A stretch of 64,000 bases of DNA from Nocardia takedensis NBRC 100417 (GTDB taxonomy: Bacteria > Actinomycetota > Actinomycetes > Mycobacteriales > Mycobacteriaceae). Made by a program: the position numbers and the translations under genes. The stretch spans positions 62,001 through 126,000 of the forward strand of contig NZ_BAGG01000032.1 in NCBI RefSeq assembly GCF_000308695.1, read 5' to 3'. Below, piece by piece: positions 18,816 to 27,419 of the stretch. The notes under the pieces are model-generated. The model was given only the letters and a program-made list of their open reading frames with translations, was not told the DNA's origin and did no database searches. Position 1 is the stretch's first letter; the number at the start of each line of letters is the position of its first letter.

Positions 18816-19082
18816 ATGGCACACAAGAAGGGCGCGTCCAGTTCGCGGAACGGTCGCGATTCCAACGCCCAGCGACTCGGCGTCAAGCGTTTCGGCGGCC
18901 AGACCGTCAAGGCCGGCGAGATCCTGGTCCGCCAGCGCGGCACCCATTTCCACCCCGGCGTGAACGTCGGCCGCGGCGGTGACGACACCCTGTTCGCCCT
19001 CGAGGCGGGTTCGGTGCAGTTCGGCGCGAAGCGCGGACGCAAGACCGTCAACATCGTCGTCCCGGAGCCGGTTCAGGCCTGA
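18816..19082 (+). CDS. rpmA: Ribosomal protein L27
   Basis: 50S protein at the peptidyl transferase centre, 88 residues. Typical start [20 protein letters not shown], with the [20 protein letters not shown] block. The N-terminus needs no processing (no Firmicutes-type leader). Confidence 0.98.
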   Translation: MAHKKGASSSRNGRDSNAQRLGVKRFGGQTVKAGEILVRQRGTHFHPGVNVGRGGDDTLFALEAGSVQFGAKRGRKTVNIVVPEPVQA

Positions 19083-19109
19083 CCGCCTAACCACTTCGAC
19101 AGCGTAGAG

Positions 19110-19141
19110 CGGGTCAGGGTCGCTACACCCTGGCCCGTTTT
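19110..19141 (+). terminator. Intrinsic terminator after rpmA
   Basis: CGGGTCAGGGT (19110-19120) pairs with ACCCTGGCCCG (19127-19137), 11 pairs including one G-T, with loop CGCTAC, followed by TTTT. It separates the ribosomal-protein genes from obgE. Confidence 0.85.
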
Positions 19142-19224
19142 CGTGTTCTCCGGCCCCGTGCCGAATCCGCGTCGTCCGCACGACCTGCGGGAACGCCGAC
19201 CACAGAAGGAGGATGATTCGGCGT

Positions 19225-20682
19225 ATGTCCAAATTCATCGACCGTGTCGTGCTCCATGTGCGGGCGGGCAAGGGCGGACACGGCTGCGCCTCGGTGCACC
19301 GCGAGAAGTTCAAGCCGCTCGGCGGCCCCGACGGGGGCAACGGCGGCAACGGCGGGGATGTGATCCTCGAGGTCGACTCGAACGTGCACACCCTGCTCGA
19401 CTTCCACTTCCACCCGCACGCCAAAGCCGGTAACGGCAAACCGGGCGAGGGCGGCAACCGCGACGGCAAACAGGGCGGCCCGCTGCTGCTGAAGGTGCCC
19501 GACGGCACCGTCGTACTCGACAAGGACGGCGAGATTCTGGCCGACCTGGTCGGCGCGGGCAACACCTTCGTCGCCGCGCGCGGCGGACGCGGCGGTCTCG
19601 GCAACGCGGCGCTGGCCTCCAAGGCGCGCAAAGCGCCCGGCTTCGCCCTGCTCGGCGAGGAGGGCGAGGAACGCGACCTGGTCCTGGAACTGAAATCCGT
19701 GGCCGACGTCGGTCTGGTCGGTTTCCCCTCGGCGGGGAAGTCCTCGCTGGTCTCGGTGCTCTCGGCCGCCAAACCGAAGATCGCGGACTACCCGTTCACC
19801 ACCTTGGTGCCCAACCTCGGCGTCGTGCTCAGCGGCGACACCACGTTCACCGTCGCCGACGTGCCCGGTCTGATTCCCGGCGCGAGCGAGGGCCGCGGGC
19901 TCGGCCTGGACTTCCTGCGCCACCTGGAGCGCTGCGCGGTGCTCGCGCACGTCGTGGACTGCGCCACCTTGGAACCCGGCCGCGACCCGGTCACGGATGT
20001 GGACGCGCTGGAAGCCGAGTTGGCCGCCTACAAACCGGCGCTGTCCGGTGACGCGAGCCTCGGTGACCTGGCCGACCGTCCGCGTGTGGTCATCCTCAAC
20101 AAGACCGATGTGCCCGACGCCGCCGAACTCGCCGAACTGGTCACCCCCGAATTCGTCGAACGCGGGTGGCCGGTGTTCGAGATCTCCGCGGTGAGCCGTG
20201 CGGGCCTGCGCTCGCTGACCTTCGCGCTGGCCGATCTGGTGCGGCAGTACCGCGAGGACAATCCGCCCGCCGCGCCGAAACGGCCGGTCATCCGTCCGAT
20301 CGCGGTCGACGAGACGGGCTTCAGCGTCATCGCCGATCCGCGGGAACCGGGCGGGTTCATCGTGCGCGGTGTGCGTCCCGAGCGCTGGGTGCGTCAGACC
20401 CAGTTCGACAACGACGAGGCCGTGGGCTATCTGGCCGACCGATTGGCTCGCCTCGGCGTCGAGGAGAAATTGGTCAAGATGGGCGCGGAACCCGGCGCTC
20501 CGGTCACCATCGGCGAGGTCACCTTCGACTGGGAGCCGCAGATCTCGGCGGGTGTGGACATGGTGCCCACCGGTCGCGGCACGGATGTGCGACTCGAGCA
20601 GAACGAACGCGTCGGCGCCGCCGAGCGCAAGCACGCCTCCCGGGTGCGGCGCGGACTGGTCCGCGAGGACGAAGAGGAGTAG
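19225..20682 (+). CDS. obgE: Obg GTPase
   Basis: Essential ribosome-assembly and stress GTPase of 485 residues. The glycine-rich Obg fold (1-158) includes [14 protein letters not shown]. The G domain has [10 protein letters not shown] (G1), [16 protein letters not shown] (G3) and NKTD (G4). A C-terminal OCT domain and basic tail follow. ATG at 19225 (MSKFIDRVV) fits the family start. An ATG at 19213 lies too close to the GGAGG (19210) to be used well. It is followed by proB after three bases. Confidence 0.96.
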   Translation: MSKFIDRVVLHVRAGKGGHGCASVHREKFKPLGGPDGGNGGNGGDVILEVDSNVHTLLDFHFHPHAKAGNGKPGEGGNRDGKQGGPLLLKVPDGTVVLDKDGEILADLVGAGNTFVAARGGRGGLGNAALASKARKAPGFALLGEEGEERDLVLELKSVADVGLVGFPSAGKSSLVSVLSAAKPKIADYPFTTLVPNLGVVLSGDTTFTVADVPGLIPGASEGRGLGLDFLRHLERCAVLAHVVDCATLEPGRDPVTDVDALEAELAAYKPALSGDASLGDLADRPRVVILNKTDVPDAAELAELVTPEFVERGWPVFEISAVSRAGLRSLTFALADLVRQYREDNPPAAPKRPVIRPIAVDETGFSVIADPREPGGFIVRGVRPERWVRQTQFDNDEAVGYLADRLARLGVEEKLVKMGAEPGAPVTIGEVTFDWEPQISAGVDMVPTGRGTDVRLEQNERVGAAERKHASRVRRGLVREDEEE

Positions 20683-20685
20683 CCG

Positions 20686-21840
20686 GTGCGATCCGGTGAT
20701 GTGGCGCAACCGAATTCGCCCACCGATCTGGTCGCGGGCGAGCCGAGTCCGGCGCGCGCGGCGATCGCCGACGCGCGCCGCGTGGTGGTCAAGATCGGGT
20801 CCTCGGCGCTGACGAGTCTCAAAGGCGGCCTGGACACCGAACGCCTGGACCGGCTCGCCGACGCCGTCGAGGCGCGGATGCGCGCGGGCTCCGATGTCGT
20901 GGTGGTGTCCTCCGGCGCCATCGGCGCGGGCCTCGCCCCGCTCAAATTGGCCACGCGGCCAAGGGATCTGGCGACCAAGCAGGCCGCGGCCAGCGTCGGT
21001 CAGCTCGCCCTCGCGCACGCCTGGGGCACCTCCTTCGCCCGCTACGGCCGCACGGTCGGGCAGGTGCTGTTGAGCGCCGACGACTTCTCCCGCCGCGAAC
21101 ACCACCGCAACGCCCAGCGCACCCTGGACCGGTTGCGTTCGCTCGGCGCGGTCGCGGTGGTCAACGAGAACGACACCGTCGCCACCGAGGAGATCCGTTT
21201 CGGCGACAACGACAGGCTCGCGGCGCTGGTCGCGCACTTGGTCGGCGCGGACGCGCTGGTGCTGCTCTCCGACGTCGCGGGCCTCTACGACGGCGATCCC
21301 CGCAAAGGTTCGGCGAATTTCATCCCCGAGGTGCGCGGCAGCGTCGACCTCGACGGCGTCATCGCGGGCAGCGGCGGCGCGCTCGGCACCGGCGGCATGG
21401 CCTCGAAGCTGTCCGCGGCTCGGTTGGCGGCCGACGCGGGAGTGCCGGTGCTGTTGGCCGCCGCCACCGACGCCGCGGTCGCGTTGACCACCGGCGCGGT
21501 CGGCACCGCCTTCGCCGCGCGCCCGGTGCGTCTGTCCGCCAAGAAGTTCTGGGTGCGCCACGCCGCCGACAGTCGCGGCGCGGTCCTGCTCGACGCCGGC
21601 GCCGTCGCGGCCGTCGCCCGCCGTCACTCGCTGCTGGCCGCCGGGATCGTCGGCCTGCGGGGGCGTTTCCACGGCGGTGACGTGGTCGACCTGGTGGCCC
21701 CCGACGAAACCGTGGTGGCCCGCGGTGTCATCGAATACGACAGCACCGAACTGTCGGGCATGTTCGGCCGCTCCACTCGCGAACTTCCCGACACCATGCA
21801 GCGTCCCGTCATCCACGCCGACGATCTGGTCAGCGTCTAG
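20686..21840 (+). CDS. proB: Glutamate 5-kinase
   Basis: First step of proline synthesis: phosphorylates L-glutamate with ATP. 384 residues: amino-acid-kinase domain ([42 protein letters not shown]) and C-terminal PUA domain (~290-375). GTG start with GAAGAGGAG upstream. Its partner proA lies 34 kb away at 55997, with accessory genes between. Confidence 0.96.
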   Translation: MRSGDVAQPNSPTDLVAGEPSPARAAIADARRVVVKIGSSALTSLKGGLDTERLDRLADAVEARMRAGSDVVVVSSGAIGAGLAPLKLATRPRDLATKQAAASVGQLALAHAWGTSFARYGRTVGQVLLSADDFSRREHHRNAQRTLDRLRSLGAVAVVNENDTVATEEIRFGDNDRLAALVAHLVGADALVLLSDVAGLYDGDPRKGSANFIPEVRGSVDLDGVIAGSGGALGTGGMASKLSAARLAADAGVPVLLAAATDAAVALTTGAVGTAFAARPVRLSAKKFWVRHAADSRGAVLLDAGAVAAVARRHSLLAAGIVGLRGRFHGGDVVDLVAPDETVVARGVIEYDSTELSGMFGRSTRELPDTMQRPVIHADDLVSV

Positions 21841-21860
21841 CGCCGAATCGGATCGCGCTG

Positions 21861-21878
21861 ACCGGAATACTGTCCGGT
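21861..21878 (+). promoter_or_regulatory. Palindrome over a -10-like box upstream of the cbs remnant
   Basis: ACCGGA (21861-21866) and TCCGGT (21873-21878) flank ATACTG; AATACT within it resembles a -10. It could be the old promoter-operator of the decayed gene or a short hairpin. Confidence 0.3.
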
Positions 21879-22015
21879 CCGCGTCCGTCCTGCCACCCTT
21901 GGTGGACGCGCGCCACCGCGGAAGCCGAGGGGACCGGCGCCGCGGGGGCGCGCGTTCCGGGTCGCGGGCATCCGCCGAGTGATGCGGGTACCCGGCGATT
22001 CCGGAAAGGCTGCCC

Positions 22016-22781
22016 ATGACCGCCCTCGACGCCACCCCGGCCGCGCTGTTGGACTCCGTGGCCGGCGCGATCGGCGACACCCCGCTGGTGCGGTTGCGGC
22101 GCGTCACGCCGGGCGGACGTCCCGTCGGTCATCCCGAACACCTGCGCTCGGTGGCGCTGGGCCTGGCCGAATCGATTCCGGGCGCGTGGTTCGCCGGTCA
22201 ATACGACAACCCCGCCAACCCCGCCGCGCACTGCGCCACCACCGGTCCCGAGATCTGGGCCGCCACCGGCGGGCGGGTCACCCATTACGTCGCGGGCGTC
22301 GGCACCGGCGGAACCATCAGCGGCGCGGGCGAATACCTCGAAGAGGTGTCCGACGGCCGGGTCCGGGTCATCGGCGCCGACCCCGAGACCTCGGTGTACG
22401 GGGGCCGGGGACGGACGCGCCGGGTTCGCGGTGATCCCGTCGAACGCCACGGTCGCCGAGGCCACCGCCCTGCTCGGCGACCGCGCCGCGCTTCCCGTGC
22501 AACTCGCGCGAGCGAAGTCCGGAGCGCCCGTGGCGGCCGAGTTGATCGGTTCGTTCGCGTCGAATTCCACCGCCTCCACCGAGGATCCGGTCCGCGACCA
22601 TCTGGCCCCGGCCCTACCGGTAGTCGGCGTCACCGAATCGATCGACGCCGCCCGCGAACGGTTGGGCGAATATCGCGGGTCGGTCGTCGTTGTGCGCGCG
22701 GGAATCGGTATCGCCTCGATCGAAGCGGGCCAGTTGGCTGATCCGAGCGAGCGCGACGCCCGCCCAACCCCGTCGATCTGA
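22016..22781 (+). pseudogene. Decayed cystathionine beta-synthase
   Basis: The frame begins like a PLP-dependent cystathionine beta-synthase (AIGDTPLVRLRRVTPGG). It then jumps directly to AGQYDNPANPAAH, keeps the phosphate-binding GVGTGGTISGAGEYLEE and IGADPETSVYGG, and shifts frame near 22405-22431. A C-terminal CBS-domain remnant is readable in another frame (22431-22781; TVAEATALLGD, VAAELIGSF). The segment with the PLP lysine and about two thirds of the catalytic domain are gone. Intact relatives are ~460 residues, so this is a gene with several internal deletions plus a frameshift, not a functional enzyme. Confidence 0.8.
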
Positions 22782-22874
22782 CCTACGGCGAGATCGCCTC
22801 TGACGAAACGTTTTTGTCGAAGCGCTGCGCGTGCATATCCTGATCGCACAGCAATCCCGGCAGGAAGGACCCTC

Positions 22875-23114
22875 GTGCGAGCCATGCACAGCACCAAAGC
22901 ACGTCGGAAGTGGTCCGCGATGCTGGACGCCGCGACCGAGGACGACGACCTGGTCGTCATCACTCGGTCCGGTGGGAAAGAACCCGCCGTGGTGATCTCG
23001 TTGACCGCATACAACTCCTTGCGGGAAAACGCCGACATTCCGTCGACCGTGGTCAGCGCTCGCCGCCTGCCCGAGTCGCCCGCGAATCCGGAATTTGGCC
23101 CGGGTGCGGGATGA
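22875..23114 (+). CDS. Orphan YefM/Phd-type antitoxin
   Basis: 79 residues resembling YefM: KARRKWSAMLDAATEDDDLV, VVITRSGGKEPAVVISL, AYNSLRENADIPSTVVSARR. Such proteins bind their own promoter with the N-terminal half and neutralise a RelE/YoeB toxin with the tail. GTG start with AGGAAGGA (22862-22869). No toxin ORF follows: the next gene is on the other strand and 23115-23206 carries no YoeB signature, so it is solitary or its partner has been lost. Confidence 0.75.
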   Translation: MRAMHSTKARRKWSAMLDAATEDDDLVVITRSGGKEPAVVISLTAYNSLRENADIPSTVVSARRLPESPANPEFGPGAG

Positions 23115-23206
23115 CGTGCTGATCGAGCCGGAGGTGACGGGCGCTGACAACGGTGATCCGCTCCGCTCCGCTTCGTGCCGTCGGAGCAGTGGTGGAAGGC
23201 GTCGCG

Positions 23207-24079
23207 TCAGAGGTCGGCGAGTTTTGGGACTATGGGGGCGATCTGGTCGATCCAGGCGGCGGGGGTGGTCGAGGTGGGGATGACGATGGCGGCGTCGATG
23301 CCGAGTTTCGCGTAATCGGCCATGCCCTTGACGAATTCGTCGGTGTTGTCGGTGGTCAGGCGGGGGTTGTGGGCCATGACGGTCTTGTGGATGGCGTCGT
23401 AGTCGCGGCCAGCGTCGTCGCAGTGGCGGCGCAGGACGTCGAGTTTGTGGGCGACGTCGTCGGGGGTGGTGCCGAAGAGGTTGCAGGCGTCGGCGTACTG
23501 CGCGACCAGGCGCAGGGTCTTCTTCTCGCCGCCGCCGCCGATGAGGATCTTCGGGCGGTGCAGCGGCTGGGGCGAGCAGAGGGTTTCGGCGAGCTGGTAG
23601 TGCTTGCCCTCGAACGGGCCGTTGTCGGCGGGGTCCCACATCTGGCCGCAGATCCGCAGCGCTTCTTCCAGGCGCTCGAACCGTTCGGCGATGGGCGGGT
23701 AGGGGACGCCGAGGCCGTCGTGTTCGCGCTCGAACCAGGCGGCGCCGATGCCGAGGGCGGCGCGGCCGCCCGACAGCACGTCGAGGGTGGTGACGATCTT
23801 GGCGAGCAGGCCGGGATGGCGGTAGGTGACGCCGGTGACGAGCAGGCCGAGTTCGATGCTGGAGGTGTGGGCGGCGAGGAAGCCGAGCGCGGTGTAGCCC
23901 TCGAGCATCGACGCCTCGGCGGGCAGCCCGGTCGGCTCGATCTGGAAGTAGTGGTCCATGAACGACAGCCAGGTCGCGCCCGCGGCTTCGGCGGCCGCGG
24001 CGGTCCTGGCGAGTTCACCGGCGATGGCGGGCGTGCCACCGTCGAAATCGAAGATCGGGAGGTGGATGCCGAGCTCCAT
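23207..24079 (-). CDS. LLM-class F420-dependent oxidoreductase
   Basis: A 290-residue TIM-barrel luciferase-like protein (LGIHLPIF, LLVTGVTYRHPGLLAKIVTT, SGGRAALGIGAAWFEREH, PKILIGGGGEKKTL). The length and motifs place it in the F420-dependent branch typical of Mycobacteriales, where deazaflavin F420 is the usual cofactor. The substrate is unknown. It is followed on the same strand by a pair of alpha/beta hydrolases, with ~100 bases between. Confidence 0.85.
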   Translation of the reverse strand: MELGIHLPIFDFDGGTPAIAGELARTAAAAEAAGATWLSFMDHYFQIEPTGLPAEASMLEGYTALGFLAAHTSSIELGLLVTGVTYRHPGLLAKIVTTLDVLSGGRAALGIGAAWFEREHDGLGVPYPPIAERFERLEEALRICGQMWDPADNGPFEGKHYQLAETLCSPQPLHRPKILIGGGGEKKTLRLVAQYADACNLFGTTPDDVAHKLDVLRRHCDDAGRDYDAIHKTVMAHNPRLTTDNTDEFVKGMADYAKLGIDAAIVIPTSTTPAAWIDQIAPIVPKLADL

Positions 24080-24176
24080 GGGGGTGATCTCCTCACTGTC
24101 GATGGTGCGTCGGAATCCACGCTAGGCCCCGAGCGCGCTCCGGGCACGGTGACCGGCGATGCCGCAGTAGGCCGCG

Positions 24177-24887
24177 TTATGAATTGGTGGCGCGGACGAT
24201 CAGTTCGGCGACCACGGCCGGGGTCGACACCGCCACCGCGTGCGAGGCGGCGATCTCCACGACCTGCGCGCCCGCGCGTTCGGCCATGGCGCGCTGCGCG
24301 GCGATCGGGATGTTCTTGTCGTCGGTGGTCAGCAGCGCGTAGGACGGCACCTCGCGCCACGCCGCCGCCCCGGCTCCTTCCTGGAGGGCGGCCAGCGCGA
24401 CCGGCCGCTGGGTGACGGCCATCAGTCGGGCGGTGGCCGCCGGGACATCCGCGGCGAACTGGGCGGGGAATTCGTCCTGGCGGATGGTGAGTTCGGTGCC
24501 GGTCGTGCCGTCGGGCAGGGGATAGTCGGTGGGGGTGGTGGTGGGTGCGAGGGTGGAGCCGGGGTGTTCGTCGGTGAGCGCCAGCGCGCTCTCGCCTTCG
24601 GCGGGGATGAACGCGGCGATGTAGACCAGCGCGGTGACGTGCGCTTTGCCGTGCGCGGCGACGGTGGCGACGCTGCCGCCGTAGGAGTGGCCGACCAGCA
24701 CGCACGGTCCTTCGACGGTGTCGAGGACGGCGGCGACATAGGCGGCGTCGGCCGCGAGTCCGCGCAGTGGGTTGGCGACGGCCAGGACGGGGAAGTCCTG
24801 GTCACGCAGGATGTCGATGACGCCGTTCCAGCTCGCGGAGTCGGCGAACGCGCCGTGGACCAGAACGACGGTGGGCTGAGTGCTCAT
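24177..24887 (-). CDS. Alpha/beta hydrolase, copy 1 of a tandem pair
   Basis: 236 residues. The HGAFADSASWNG oxyanion region is near residue 10, the nucleophile elbow GHSYGGS carries the catalytic Ser (~80) and SHAVAVSTP is a candidate His region. ATG at 24887 follows a GGGAG site; longer readings extend into the next gene. Closely similar to the neighbour at 24905-25603, which starts 17 bases upstream, so the two arose by duplication. Substrate unknown (small esters are typical of this group). Confidence 0.85.
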   Translation of the reverse strand: MSTQPTVVLVHGAFADSASWNGVIDILRDQDFPVLAVANPLRGLAADAAYVAAVLDTVEGPCVLVGHSYGGSVATVAAHGKAHVTALVYIAAFIPAEGESALALTDEHPGSTLAPTTTPTDYPLPDGTTGTELTIRQDEFPAQFAADVPAATARLMAVTQRPVALAALQEGAGAAAWREVPSYALLTTDDKNIPIAAQRAMAERAGAQVVEIAASHAVAVSTPAVVAELIVRATNS

Positions 24888-24904
24888 GGGTTCTCCCGGA
24901 GGTG

Positions 24905-25603
24905 TCAGGCGAGGGTGGCGGCGGCGTCGGCGATGACCGCCGCGACCTCGGCCGGATGGGTCTGCATCACCAGGTGCGGCGCGTCGATCTCCACGACCGA
25001 ACGCAGTCCCGCGCGCTGGTAGCCGAAGCGTTCGACCTCGGGGTTGATGGTGCGGTCGGCGCTGGAGACGATGCCCCACGCCGGGGTGGTGCGCCACGCG
25101 GCGGCGGTCGCCGGTTCGGTGAACGCGGCCGCCGAGAGCGGGCGTTGCGACACCGCGAACACCCGCGCCAACGCCGGGTCCAGGCCGGCGGCGAACACCT
25201 CGGGGAAGGCGTCGATGTCGACCGAGACGTCGGTGCCGCCCGGGTAGGGCGCGTAGACCAGGTGCGCGGCCAGCTCCGAATCCGGGAAACCGCCCTGGAG
25301 TTGGGCCAGGCTCTCGCCCTCGGTCAGCGCGTAGCCGGACACGTAGACCAGGCCGGCGACGTTCTCGGCCATGCCCGCGACGGTGATGACCGCGCCGCCG
25401 TAGGAATGTCCGGCCAGCAGCACCGGTCCGTCGATCCGCTCGACCACGGACCGGACGTAGGCGGCGTCCTCGCCGAGACCGCGGTTGAGCACCGGCGGCG
25501 CGAGGACGCGGTGACCGCGATCCAGCAGGTAGGCGGTGACGGGCTGCCAACTGGCGGCGTCGGCGAACGCGCCGTGGACCAGGACGATGGTGGGGGCGGT
25601 CAT
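24905..25603 (-). CDS. Alpha/beta hydrolase, copy 2 of a tandem pair
   Basis: 232 residues with HGAFADAASWQPV, GHSYGGAVI (nucleophile Ser) and a C-terminal DAPHLVMQTHP region supplying the His. ATG at 25603 matches the start of the paralogue downstream. Upstream-frame residues before it have no homology. It lies ~100 bases from the GlxA-type regulator and is probably controlled with it. Confidence 0.85.
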   Translation of the reverse strand: MTAPTIVLVHGAFADAASWQPVTAYLLDRGHRVLAPPVLNRGLGEDAAYVRSVVERIDGPVLLAGHSYGGAVITVAGMAENVAGLVYVSGYALTEGESLAQLQGGFPDSELAAHLVYAPYPGGTDVSVDIDAFPEVFAAGLDPALARVFAVSQRPLSAAAFTEPATAAAWRTTPAWGIVSSADRTINPEVERFGYQRAGLRSVVEIDAPHLVMQTHPAEVAAVIADAAATLA

Positions 25604-25703
25604 GGGGTTCCTCTCGATCGCGCGCGGCGGGCGCTGCGCCACCTCGAGTCTCGACCGCGCGACCGGGTGCGCGCCCCGCGTCACCGGCCCCGAAAACCCC
25701 CGA

Positions 25704-26696
25704 TCAGGACACGGCGCGCGTCGACCCGGTCGTGCGGAATCGCTGCTGGTACTTGCGCGGGGAGATGCCCAGGCGCGCGACGAACGCCCGGCGCAACGCC
25801 TCACTGCTGCCGTACCCGGCGGCCATCGCCGCCTCGGTGACGTTGTGACCGGCGTGCAGCATGTCCCGCGCCACCCCGAACCGGATGAACGCGACGTATT
25901 CGGCGGGGGAGTGCTCGAGTTCGGCGCGGAACAGTCGGGTGAGATGGCGCACCGACACCCGGGCGTGGTCGGCGAGGGTCTGCACGGTGTGCGGGAAAGC
26001 CGGATCGGCGCAGATCAGATCCACCACCTTGCGCACCAGCGGACTGCGCGGCGCCGGACCGGTCAGCGACGCCGAGAACTGCGACTGCCCGCCCGCGCGC
26101 TGCATGTAGACGACCAGCAGTTGCGCGACCCGGCGGGCGACATCCGCGCCGTGGTCCTCCTCGACCAGGGCCAACGCCAGGTCGATGCCCGCCGCCACGC
26201 CCGCCGAACTGTAGAGATTGCCGTCACGGGTGAACAGCGCGTCCGGTTGGACCGCGATCGACGGGTAGCGGCGGGCCAGGTCCTCGGCGAACTTCCAGTG
26301 CGTGGTGGCGCGGCGTCCGTCGAACGCGCCCGTCTCGGCCAGGACGAACGCGCCGCTGCACACCGAGGCCAGGCGCCGGGTGCTCCAGGACAGCTGCCGG
26401 GTGGCCGCCACCACCTCCGGGGTGACGAACCGCGACGGCGGCAGTTCGCTGCCCGGCACCAGCACGGTGTCGAAACGGCCCGCCTCGGCGGCCGAGACGG
26501 TCACCTCCATCCGCACGCCGATGGAGGTCTGCACCGGCCGGCCGTCGGGGGAGATCAGCACCACCTCGTAGTCGTCGACCGCCTGATTGGCCTCCACGAA
26601 AACCTCGGCGGGGCCGACGAAGTCGAGCATCTTGACCCCGTCGAAGACCAGAATGCCGATCCGTCGGCGGCGCGGAGCGGCAAAAGCGGAGGTCAT
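25704..26696 (-). CDS. GlxA-family regulator (DJ-1/PfpI domain + AraC HTH)
   Basis: 330 residues. Residues 1-190 form a class I glutamine-amidotransferase-like fold (IGILVFDGVKMLDFVGPAEV) with Cys in VCSGAFVLAETG, normally a ligand sensor rather than an enzyme. Residues ~225-320 are an AraC double helix-turn-helix (TVQTLADHARVSVRHLTRLF, MAAGYGSSEALRRAF). ATG at 26696 lies eight bases after an AATACT box. It is divergent from a TetR gene; the two share the palindrome 26712-26727. Confidence 0.88.
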   Translation of the reverse strand: MTSAFAAPRRRRIGILVFDGVKMLDFVGPAEVFVEANQAVDDYEVVLISPDGRPVQTSIGVRMEVTVSAAEAGRFDTVLVPGSELPPSRFVTPEVVAATRQLSWSTRRLASVCSGAFVLAETGAFDGRRATTHWKFAEDLARRYPSIAVQPDALFTRDGNLYSSAGVAAGIDLALALVEEDHGADVARRVAQLLVVYMQRAGGQSQFSASLTGPAPRSPLVRKVVDLICADPAFPHTVQTLADHARVSVRHLTRLFRAELEHSPAEYVAFIRFGVARDMLHAGHNVTEAAMAAGYGSSEALRRAFVARLGISPRKYQQRFRTTGSTRAVS

Positions 26697-26704
26697 GACG
26701 GGCA

Positions 26705-26733
26705 AGTATTGTGGAGTGTCGACTCCAGAACAA
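26705..26733 (-). promoter_or_regulatory. Promoter of the GlxA-type gene with an operator in its spacer
   Basis: On the minus strand TTGTTC (26733-26728), 17-base spacer and AATACT (26710-26705) form a promoter whose -10 is eight bases from the ATG. The inverted repeat TGGAGT-GTCG-ACTCCA (26712-26727) fills almost exactly the spacer, the position where a bound repressor blocks RNA polymerase. The divergent TetR protein is the best candidate binder. Confidence 0.6.
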
Positions 26734-26774
26734 GCGGTGTGGGCGATCTCGCAACCCGTTGGTACGGTGTGCCG

Positions 26775-27317
26775 ATGGGACGGCCACGACGGTTCGACGA
26801 ATCGGACCTGCTCGACGCGGCCGCGGAACTGTTCTGGACCCGGGGATTCGACGAGACCTCCATCGAGGACATCGCGCGTGCGGGCGGCGTCGGCAACGGC
26901 AGCATCTACGCCGCCTACGGCAGCAAGAAGGGCCTGTTCCTCGCCGCGCTCGAGCACTACTGCCAGGCGCGCGCCGCCTTCGTCCGCGACGTCGTCACCG
27001 GCGCGCCCGGCACCGCCCGCACCGCGGCCCGCACCCTGCTGCGCGCCGTCGTCGACGACTGCGCCGCCCACCCCGACCGCCGCGGGTGCCTCATGCTCAA
27101 CGCCGTCGCCCACCTCGGCGCGCGCATCCCCGAAGTCGGCGTCATCGGCCGCCGCACCACCGCCGCCATGGAAGACGCCGTCACCGCGCGCCTGCGCACC
27201 CACCTCGACGCCGAGGAAACCGTCCTCGCCGCCCACGGCGCGGCTCTCGTCGTCACCGCCCAAGGCCTCATCCACGCCGCCCGCCTCGGCACCCCCACCC
27301 CCGCCTGCACGCCATAG
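26775..27317 (+). CDS. TetR-family regulator, possibly frameshifted at its C-terminus
   Basis: 180 residues. HTH at ~25-47 (SIEDIARAGGVGNGSIYAAY). The C-terminal region (ARTLLRAVVDDCAAHPDRRG...) is typical of the YcdC/AcuR-like group. TACGGT (26763-26768) lies six bases before the ATG, suggesting a leaderless mRNA. The frame ends early in PTPACTP just after C-rich runs (27290-27305). In another frame the sequence continues LHAIADIACAAIPQAP to 27376, a normal-looking TetR C-terminus, so a one-base indel, real or a sequencing error, is likely. Confidence 0.8.
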   Translation: MGRPRRFDESDLLDAAAELFWTRGFDETSIEDIARAGGVGNGSIYAAYGSKKGLFLAALEHYCQARAAFVRDVVTGAPGTARTAARTLLRAVVDDCAAHPDRRGCLMLNAVAHLGARIPEVGVIGRRTTAAMEDAVTARLRTHLDAEETVLAAHGAALVVTAQGLIHAARLGTPTPACTP

Positions 27318-27419
27318 CCGACATAGCCTGCGCCGCGATCCCTCAGGCACCGCTGATATCGACCTCGGCTGATTGATCAGCGTCCTACACACTCGCGCTT
27401 CCCCTCAGCGAAGCGTGGC

